This document shows positions 1 through 5,012 of a stretch of 14,162 bases of DNA, one piece after another (position 1 is the first letter of the stretch; each line of letters opens with the position of its first letter). The translations under genes and the position numbers were made by a program. Source of the DNA: Alphaproteobacteria bacterium. Its GTDB lineage: Bacteria > Pseudomonadota > Alphaproteobacteria > Rhizobiales > Aestuariivirgaceae. The notes beneath the pieces are model-generated. The model saw only the letters and a program-made list of their open reading frames with translations, did not search any database and was not told the origin of the DNA. The DNA is taken from positions 1 to 14,162 of the forward strand of contig JAHEJE010000032.1 in assembly GCA_024639035.1 (NCBI GenBank), read 5' to 3'.

Positions 1-941
1 TGCTCATTGCGATTGCCGGCCTGGCGTCAGCAGTGCCCTTTTTCGTTGGTGAGTATCACCTGGAAATCCTGATCCTGTTCCTGATCAACCTGTTGCTGGC
101 GTCCAGCTATCGCTTGTTGACGACCACCGGCGACTGGTCGCTCGGCCATGTGGTGTTGATGGGGGTTGGGGCCTATGCAACAGCATTGGCTGCAAAACTG
201 CTTGGCTGGCCATTCTGGCTCGGCTTACCGCTGGCCGGCATTGCTTCAGCGGTGATCGCGGCGGTGCTGGTTTACCCGCTGCTTCGCACCAAAGGGTTTG
301 GTTTCTTCATCGCGTCGTTTGCATTTGGCGAATTTGTGCGATTGGTCTGGGTAAAGTTCCACACCCCCTTCGGTGGACCACGTGGAATGATCAACATCCC
401 GGCACCCGAACTGGGCAACATCGACTTCTTTTTCGCAACCCCGTATTACTACTTGACGCTCATCGTCGTTTCGATCTGTCTCTTTGTGCTTTACCGCATT
501 GATCGGGCAGCCCTCATCGGCGATGTGATGAAATCCATCTACATGGATGAGGATCTGGCACGGTCTATCGGAGTCAAGGTCAACCATTATCGCTCGATGG
601 CGTTCATCACCGGCGGTTTTTTTGCAGGAATTGCCGGCGCCCTCCTGGCGCATCGCCTTGGCGCCATCGACCCGAAGAACTTTGACATCAACACCATGGT
701 GTATCTGGTGATCTGGGTCGTGGTTGGCGGCACCAAGACCTTCTGGGGGCCGTTTCTCGGTGTGATCGTTATGACGGGAATTTTCGAGACAAGCCGGCCC
801 TTGCTGGAATGGCGGCCTTTGCTGTTCGGCAGCATATTGATTTTCTTTCTGATCTTTCTGCCAGGCGGGCTTGAATCCCTGCTGCCGAAAAGCTGGACAG
901 GCCGCAAGAGCGTTCCTGTAACGCCGGAAGCGGCGCAATGA
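1..941 (+). CDS. livM: Branched-chain amino acid ABC transporter permease LivM, 5'-truncated by the window edge
   Basis: Membrane permease of a high-affinity branched-chain amino acid (HAAT) type importer; with a LivH-type partner it forms the inner-membrane channel. The reading frame is open from the first complete codon (position 3), so the GTG at 33 is probably internal and the true start lies outside the window. The visible ~313 residues are a run of hydrophobic helices separated by short loops. They include the family's cytoplasmic segment around 'MDEDLARSIGVKVNHYRS', which is followed by a Gly/Ala-rich helix and the 'VVGGTKTFWGPFLG' block typical of LivM. The stop overlaps the livG start by four bases (ATGA), so the two are translationally coupled. 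Substrate cannot be read from the permease: relatives carry Leu/Ile/Val but also amides, urea or aromatic acids, and no binding-protein gene is in view. Family call firm, substrate inferred. Confidence 0.9.
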   Translation, partial: LIAIAGLASAVPFFVGEYHLEILILFLINLLLASSYRLLTTTGDWSLGHVVLMGVGAYATALAAKLLGWPFWLGLPLAGIASAVIAAVLVYPLLRTKGFGFFIASFAFGEFVRLVWVKFHTPFGGPRGMINIPAPELGNIDFFFATPYYYLTLIVVSICLFVLYRIDRAALIGDVMKSIYMDEDLARSIGVKVNHYRSMAFITGGFFAGIAGALLAHRLGAIDPKNFDINTMVYLVIWVVVGGTKTFWGPFLGVIVMTGIFETSRPLLEWRPLLFGSILIFFLIFLPGGLESLLPKSWTGRKSVPVTPEAAQ

Positions 942-1708
942 CGGCCATCTTGCGTACCGAACAGGTCAGCATGTATTTCGGTGGCGTTGCCGCTGTTGAC
1001 AATCTCACCATGGAAGTTCCCGAAGGTGAAATCCGCGGTCTGATCGGGCCGAACGGCGCCGGCAAGACGACATCGTTCAACCTGATTTCAGGTGCCCTCA
1101 AGCCGACCGCTGGGCAGGTATTGTTCCGCGATCTCGACATCTCCGGGCGCGATGCCAGCGAGGTTGCCGAACTTGGCGTGGTGCGAACGTTTCAACGCCC
1201 GGCGTTGTTCGGCGAATTCACGGTTCTTCGCAATGTCATGGTGGCGCGTCATCTGCACGCCAAGGAAGGGCTGCTGCAGGCCATCCTGGGTTCGGGCCGT
1301 GCGATGGAGGCCGAGAACGAACGCAAAGCCATGGACATCCTGGAGTTCATCGGGTTGGCTGAATTCGCCGAAATGGAGGCAGCCAATCTGCCCTATGGCC
1401 ACCAACGCGCTCTCAACGTTGCCGCCGCCCTGGCGACCGAACCGGTCGTCCTGATGCTCGATGAGCCGGTGGCGGGCATGAATCCGGTGGAAACCGAAGC
1501 CATGACCAAGCTGATCCGCCGGCTGCGCGATGAACGCGGAATCACGATTATCCTTGTGGAACATGACATGCGCACCGTCATGGGGCTTTGCGAACAGGTC
1601 ACGGTGCTCGATTTCGGAAAGAAGCTGGCAGAAGGCACGCCCAAGGAAATCGCCAGTGATCCCCGCGTCATCGAAGCCTATCTGGGATCGGAGGACACCG
1701 TTGCTTAG
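938..1708 (+). CDS. livG: Branched-chain amino acid ABC transporter ATPase LivG
   Basis: One of the two cytoplasmic ATPases that power the Liv importer. 256 aa, the usual LivG length. Walker A is GPNGAGKT at residues 37-44, the Q-loop glutamine is near residue 86, and Walker B VVLMLDEP ends at D175/E176. The switch histidine is H209 in VEHDM. The ABC signature is LPYGHQ (151-156) rather than LSGGQ, which is the normal LivG variant. The C-terminal EAYLG stretch is the short extension characteristic of branched-chain amino acid ATPases. A GGAAG Shine-Dalgarno sits at 926-930, seven bases before the ATG, and the start overlaps the livM stop. The 3' end overlaps the livF start by eight bases. Expressed as one unit with livM and livF. 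Confidence 0.95.
   Translation: MTAILRTEQVSMYFGGVAAVDNLTMEVPEGEIRGLIGPNGAGKTTSFNLISGALKPTAGQVLFRDLDISGRDASEVAELGVVRTFQRPALFGEFTVLRNVMVARHLHAKEGLLQAILGSGRAMEAENERKAMDILEFIGLAEFAEMEAANLPYGHQRALNVAAALATEPVVLMLDEPVAGMNPVETEAMTKLIRRLRDERGITIILVEHDMRTVMGLCEQVTVLDFGKKLAEGTPKEIASDPRVIEAYLGSEDTVA
1690..1694 (+). promoter_or_regulatory. Shine-Dalgarno that fixes the TTG start of livF
   Basis: GGAGG inside the end of livG, six bases before a TTG at 1701. No ATG or GTG codon in the same frame is placed better, and the protein starting here has the normal LivF length and N-terminus (MLRIENLTV), so this site decides the start. Confidence 0.75.
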
Positions 1709-2408
1709 GATTGAAAATCTCACCGTCCGGTATGGTCAGATTACAGCGGTACGCGAGATCTCGCTCAATGTCGAAGACGGCGAGATCGTCACACTGATCG
1801 GAACCAACGGTGCCGGCAAGACAACGCTCCTGCGTACGATCTCAGGCTTGCAGAAGCCGGCCGCCGGCAGCATCATGTTCAACGATCAGGCAATTGCCGG
1901 CCTGGCGCCGGAGCGTATCAACGGGCTTGGTGTTGCCCATGTGCCCGAGGGCCGGCGTCTGTTCCCACATATGTCCATCTATGACAATCTTGAGCTCGGC
2001 GCATTCCAGCGCAGTGATACAGACGGCATTCGCCGCGACATGGAAATGGTGCTGGAGCACTTTCCGGTGCTGCGTGAAAGACGCGACCAGATGGCCGGTT
2101 CGTTGAGTGGCGGTCAGCAGCAGATGGTTGCCATGGGGCGCGCCATCATGTCGGCACCGAAACTTGTGCTGATGGATGAACCGTCGCTGGGGCTTTCGCC
2201 GATCATGTGCCAGGAAATCGCCAAGATCGTCCGTGAAATCCATGCAATGGGCCGGACTGTTGTGCTGGTTGAGCAAAATGCCCGCCTTGCGTTGTCACTT
2301 GCCCAGCGCGCCTATGTCATGGAGACCGGCCGCATCGTGGTTGAAGGTCCGGCCAAAGACGTTAGTACAAACCCGGACGTTCAGAAGAGCTACCTCGGAA
2401 TTGCTTGA
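1701..2408 (+). CDS. livF: Branched-chain amino acid ABC transporter ATPase LivF
   Basis: Second ATPase of the Liv importer, paired with LivG at the membrane. With the TTG start at 1701 the protein is 235 aa, the usual LivF size. An open frame continues upstream to 1530 but that part only re-reads livG in another frame and is not LivF-like. Walker A is GTNGAGKT (34-41), the signature is LSGGQ (135-139), Walker B LVLMDEP has D159/E160, and the H-loop position reads VEQN, the common LivF form with Gln in place of His. The C-terminus (QKSYLGIA) is typical. It is the last gene of the operon. The insertion-sequence scar begins within about 150 bases downstream and leaves livF intact. No clear hairpin terminator follows it, so the scar may have removed the original one. 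Confidence 0.94.
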   Translation: MLRIENLTVRYGQITAVREISLNVEDGEIVTLIGTNGAGKTTLLRTISGLQKPAAGSIMFNDQAIAGLAPERINGLGVAHVPEGRRLFPHMSIYDNLELGAFQRSDTDGIRRDMEMVLEHFPVLRERRDQMAGSLSGGQQQMVAMGRAIMSAPKLVLMDEPSLGLSPIMCQEIAKIVREIHAMGRTVVLVEQNARLALSLAQRAYVMETGRIVVEGPAKDVSTNPDVQKSYLGIA

Positions 2409-2553
2409 CAGGCCAGAGTTCACCTAATCCGCCCTTTGAGCTTGCGGTTTTCAACTGAGGTAGAGCAGTTGCGAGTTTGGAATGCACAAGCTGGACTTGC
2501 ACGGGGAAAGTGGAGGGACTTTCTGATAGCGCTGAACGCGACAGGAGGACCCG

Positions 2554-2844
2554 ATGGGCAAACGCGAGAGACGGACATTTACGGAAGGATTAAAGCACGA
2601 GGCTGTGCGCTTGACCGAAACAAGTGGGCGCACGATTGCGCAGGTTGCCGATAATCTTGGGATTGGGCTTTCGACGCTGTCACGGTGGAAGAGACGATAT
2701 CGGGAAGAGGATCTTCTGGCCGGTCCGCACGAGGATACGGCCAGGGAACTGGCAAGGCCCCGCAAGGAGGATGAGGTTCTTCGTCAGGAGCGTGAGATTT
2801 TGAAGCGGGCTGCAACTTTTTTCGCCAAGGAGGGAAGTCGATGA
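2554..2844 (+). CDS. IS3-family transposase OrfA (helix-turn-helix subunit)
   Basis: DNA-binding protein of an IS3-family element, 96 aa. It begins MGKRERRTF and carries the helix-turn-helix 'TIAQVADNLGIGLSTLSRWKRRY' region at about residues 27-49. A leucine-zipper-like heptad region with the family block 'EVLRQEREILKRA' follows at about residues 74-86. AGGAGG lies six bases before the ATG (2542-2547). The stop overlaps the orfB start (ATGA), and a slippery heptamer sits just before it, as expected for an IS3 element that makes an OrfAB fusion by -1 frameshifting. OrfA itself looks complete. Because orfB is truncated, no active transposase can be made from this copy. Confidence 0.9.
   Translation: MGKRERRTFTEGLKHEAVRLTETSGRTIAQVADNLGIGLSTLSRWKRRYREEDLLAGPHEDTARELARPRKEDEVLRQEREILKRAATFFAKEGSR
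2817..2823 (+). promoter_or_regulatory. Candidate -1 programmed frameshift site in orfA
   Basis: T TTT TTC, phased to the orfA codons as X XXY YYZ (zero-frame ACT-TTT-TTC). A -1 slip here enters exactly the frame of orfB, with no stop codon before the orfB ATG at 2841. IS3 elements commonly make OrfAB this way, most often at A-rich heptamers. Slippage itself is inferred. Confidence 0.5.
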
Positions 2845-3269
2845 GGTTCCGGCTCATTGATCAGGCGAAGAAGGCGGCCCCCGTCCATCGACTATGCAAG
2901 GTTCTTGGTGTCAGCCAGAGCGGATATTTTGCCTGGAGGACCCGCAAGCCAAGTCGCCGCCAGCTGGATGACATGGTCCTGCTGGCGCATATCCGGGCGC
3001 AGTTCGCAACATCAAATGAGACCTATGGTGCACCACGGATGCATGTGGAACTCCAGGAAGATGGCCTCGATGTTGGCCGACATCGTGTAGCCCGTCTGAT
3101 GCGTGACAATGGTCTGAAGGCTTTGCAAAAACGCCGCTACAAGAAGACGACCGACAGTAATTACGGCGGTCCAGTTGCGGCCAACCTCCTCGACGAGGAC
3201 TTCGCCTGCGACGGTCCCGATCAAAAGTGGGGCGCCGACATCAGCTATATCTGGACGGCCGCGGGTTGA
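2841..3269 (+). pseudogene. IS3-family transposase OrfB, 3'-truncated
   Basis: N-terminal half of an IS3-type DDE integrase/transposase. About 142 codons remain of a family length near 280-300. It has the HTH_21-like region ('NETYGAPRMHVELQEDG', then 'VGRHRVARLMRDNGLKA') and runs into the start of the rve catalytic core at 'WGADISYIWT', whose Asp is the first of the three DDE residues. Similarity stops at about 3266 and an in-frame TGA follows at 3267-3269, so the second Asp and the Glu are missing and the enzyme must be dead. AAGGAGG at 2827-2833 serves its ATG, seven bases on. Truncation is most simply a deletion or later insertion joining this point to unrelated sequence at 3270. Confidence 0.85.
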
Positions 3270-3357
3270 GTGCAACCTGAAACTCGCGACCAGAGCCAGC
3301 ATGCTGGAAGTCCCGCGACCGTGCCGCAAATCACATCATCTGCCGAAGAAGTCACCT
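3270..3357. other. Unassigned 88-base linker between two IS remnants
   Basis: No coding similarity in any frame that I can recognise. It may be host DNA trapped between two insertions or an eroded IS part. It contains a short palindrome (CCAGCATGCTGG, 3297-3308). Confidence 0.4.
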
Positions 3358-3384
3358 TGGTCCTGACCCGCTTTTGTGGACGGT
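3358..3384. repeat. Likely IS3-type terminal inverted repeat (one end only)
   Basis: Starts TGGTCCTGACCCGC and includes TTTTGTGGACGG. A TG start and an internal TGTGGAC block resemble IS3-group ends. It lies directly behind the stop codon of the minus-strand IS3 C-terminal relic, which is where the right-hand repeat of such an element belongs. I found no partner copy in the window. Confidence 0.5.
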
Positions 3385-3627
3385 TCAGAAAGATCCGTTT
3401 GACTGGTCTTCGAAGTCAACGGGGCAATTGTTGCCAAGATATCCATGGCGACGGATTCGATTGTAGAACACCTTCATGTAGGCGAACAGATCGGCATTGG
3501 CTTCGTCCCGTGTGCGGTGGCGGTTCAGCAGTTTGTAGCCGGTCTTGCGGGAAATCCCGAACTCCCGGCACACATTGCTCATTGCCTCTGCTTCGAGAAC
3601 CTTGGCGATGAGCGGGCAAAAACTTTT
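3385..3627 (-). pseudogene. Chimeric transposase relic: IS481-type HTH joined to IS3-type C-terminus
   Basis: The minus-strand frame reads, in order, an HTH segment (about 3514-3603) with 'MSNVCREFGISRKTGYKLLNRHR', the signature of the N-terminal helix-turn-helix of IS481-type transposases. It is followed without a stop by 'ADLFAYMKVFYNRIRRHGYLG', the extreme C-terminal block of IS3-type OrfB (about 3388-3513). The catalytic DDE core is absent from both. The frame stays open upstream to 3744, but that part (FRRRHFSRPP and so on) is not recognisable. An in-frame deletion fusing two neighbouring IS elements is the simplest origin. An 80-119 residue DNA-binding peptide could still be made, but I see no convincing start with an SD, so I treat it as debris. 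Confidence 0.7.
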
Positions 3628-3870
3628 CTTCGGGCTCTTGACGGTTGCTTGAAATGGGACCAGACTACCACCTGATTTTGGGAGAGGAGGTCTAGAAAAA
3701 TGACGCCGCCTAAACGATCCGGGCCGTCTTTCTAGCTGACGCAAAGTAGCCGTCGCTGAAAGATGGCAGACTCCGACATCATTAATACTTGAATACTGCG
3801 GTATGCTTCGAGCGGATACGTGCTGATTGGTACGGAGATGTATGTGAATGCTTTACCGTAGGTGTTGATA

Positions 3871-3892
3871 GACCGGTGATATCATCCGGTCC
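3871..3892. repeat. Inverted repeat GACCGG-N9/10-CCGGTC
   Basis: Short perfect stem around a loop that itself contains the palindrome TGATATCA. It lies about 17 bases before the terminator at 3909. It could be an RNA hairpin of a transcript ending there, or a protein-binding palindrome. Confidence 0.4.
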
Positions 3893-3908
3893 GGCGAAAA
3901 GCCAAATT

Positions 3909-3950
3909 GGCCCCGCGCGGCTCTGATCCGGCGGGGCCTGATTTGTTTTT
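3909..3950 (+). terminator. Strong rho-independent terminator with no obvious gene in front
   Basis: GGCCCCGC (3909-3916) pairs with GCGGGGCC (3931-3938). Inside this stem CGG/CCG extends the helix, leaving a short loop, and TGATTTGTTTTT follows. It reads as a terminator on the plus strand. No plus-strand gene lies within 600 bases upstream except the dead IS orfB, so it may end an unrecognised small RNA or be a leftover of deleted sequence. Confidence 0.65.
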
Positions 3951-4365
3951 GCCCCACCGCAACACCCGCCTGCCTCCTTGCGCCCTTAACGCCGGTCTGC
4001 ACTCCTTGCGCCCGCAGCGCTCGTCTGTGTGCCATGTCCCCTGCCCTCATCAGCCTCCTTTCCGCCATGAACGCTGCTGCCTCCAACTCGCAGTTTGCAA
4101 TGCATTCTATTGGTCGAGCGCCGGAACGACGGCGATAGCCGGGGCTGGCCCTTGCGGCTGCTTTGCCCTCGTTCATGGGCAAACCACCGCTCGCCGGTTT
4201 CGATGCGGCGCGCATTCCGGGCACGGCATGACGGGGCCGCATAACGCATACCGAGCCACCTCTTGGCGCAACGCGGACTTGGTCAAGACCTGGGCGCAAC
4301 TCCGTCGAAGTGTCGGCATCCCGACAAAAGCGGATCGGCTACCGCGCCAAAATAACCGAACGCTG

Positions 4366-4391
4366 AAACAAAAAACGGCGCCGAGGCGCCG
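4366..4391 (-). terminator. Rho-independent terminator of the small exported protein gene
   Basis: CGGCGCC (4376-4382) and GGCGCCG (4385-4391) form a GC-rich stem. On the minus strand it is followed by TTTTTTGTTT. It begins 27 bases after the stop codon of the minus-strand gene at 4418-4702. Confidence 0.85.
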
Positions 4392-4417
4392 CTTTCTGTC
4401 GATGTGGGATCAGTTGA

Positions 4418-4702
4418 TCAGTTGCAGACGCGCACGCGCTTCCAGCGACGCTTCCAGCGGCACTTCTTGTAGCCATAGTGATCGCGCCAGCAAACCTTGC
4501 GGCGGACCCGCCGCTTTTTCCAATGACAGCGCGGGCTGTATTCGTGGGTGTAATTCGGCTGATAGGTATGACCGTAGGCACCATAAGGCACCGGATTGAG
4601 ATACACTTTCACTCCGGCCGAGGCGGTGCCGGCAGTGGCGGCCAAGCCCGCTGCGCCGATGATCGCTCCGGTAACAAGGCCAAGTACGGCTTTCCTGAAC
4701 AT
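4418..4702 (-). CDS. Small exported, highly basic, cysteine-containing protein (hypothetical)
   Basis: 94 aa, function unknown. The N-terminus is a clear Sec signal peptide: MFRKA, then the hydrophobic run VLGLVTGAIIGAAGLAATAGTASA, with a probable cleavage after ASA at about residue 29. The mature part of ~65 residues first has a Tyr/Gly/His-rich stretch (NPVPYGAYGHTYQPNYTHEY). It is followed by a C-terminal half dense in Arg, Lys and Trp with four cysteines in CHW, VCW, CRW and VCN contexts, which could form disulfides in the periplasm. AGGAGG lies nine bases before the ATG and a strong terminator follows, so it is a single-gene unit. Such short basic exported proteins are common in alphaproteobacteria and mostly uncharacterised. 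Outer-surface, cell-wall or metal-binding roles are possible but not shown. The frame is open upstream to 5089, but that part overlaps parE antisense and is not used. Confidence 0.8.
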   Translation of the reverse strand: MFRKAVLGLVTGAIIGAAGLAATAGTASAGVKVYLNPVPYGAYGHTYQPNYTHEYSPRCHWKKRRVRRKVCWRDHYGYKKCRWKRRWKRVRVCN

Positions 4703-4711
4703 ATTTGGTGT

Positions 4712-4717
4712 CCTCCT
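4712..4717 (-). promoter_or_regulatory. Shine-Dalgarno of the small exported protein
   Basis: AGGAGG on the minus strand, nine bases before the ATG at 4702. It decides the start over the long upstream open frame. Confidence 0.8.
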
Positions 4718-5012
4718 TTGGGTGGCGTTGGTAGATTTCGCCCCATCTCTCTTATTCATAGGCCGTGGCAACCAAAACATGTTTGCGTGTTGACCCAGGA
4801 GCAGCTTACCACCATTCACCGAATCACGGAAATGGCAAATCTCACAATCTTGGTTTAGGGTTGATGCAACCGGCGCCTGGCCGGTGGTCATCCGCTTTCC
4901 GACCGGTCGCATCGCATGTTGCTTGATGGCATACTGGCGCGCGAATGATTCGGCTGAAAATGGCCGCACTCGGATGCGAAGCGTAAAGCACACCTGCAAG
5001 AATTGAGGATTG
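4718..5012. other. Divergent intergenic region between the small exported protein and parE
   Basis: About 295 bases that must hold the promoters of both divergent genes. I see no promoter I would assign with confidence. A hairpin ACCGGC-GCCTG-GCCGGT lies at 4869-4885 without a T-run, and a GACCGGTC palindrome lies near 4908-4915. No coding signal of its own. Confidence 0.5.

Larger units (their letters stand above)
2409..3744. mobile_element. Composite scar of at least two broken insertion sequences (IS3 and IS481 types)
   Basis: This stretch between livF and the 3.7-4.4 kb intergenic region holds an IS3-family orfA with a truncated orfB on +, about 90 bases of unassigned DNA, an IS3-type terminal repeat, and a chimeric transposase relic on -. 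Outer boundaries are approximate: I cannot see a matching pair of inverted repeats or a target-site duplication. The first 145 bases (2409-2553) have no gene and may hold the left end of the + element. At least two separate insertions plus deletion are needed to explain the layout. Confidence 0.75.
3700..4365. other. Intergenic region without a convincing gene
   Basis: Open frames exist on both strands (for example a minus frame at 3853-4299), but they are Arg/Ala/Gly/Pro-rich with no recognisable domain, no good SD-start pair and no codon bias like the neighbours. Recognisable contents are an orphan hairpin terminator ending at about 3950, a smaller hairpin before it, and a 12-base direct repeat (CTCCTTGCGCCC at 3974-3985 and 4002-4013). 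The rest holds nothing I can name. Confidence 0.6.

Noticed and set aside
1530..1700. Upstream extension of livF by 57 codons
   Set aside because: These codons only re-read livG in another frame, and LivF homologues start at the TTG position.
3853..4299. 148-codon minus-strand open frame in the intergenic region
   Set aside because: No recognisable domain; Arg/Ala/Gly/Pro-rich composition; runs through the orphan terminator stem; no convincing SD.
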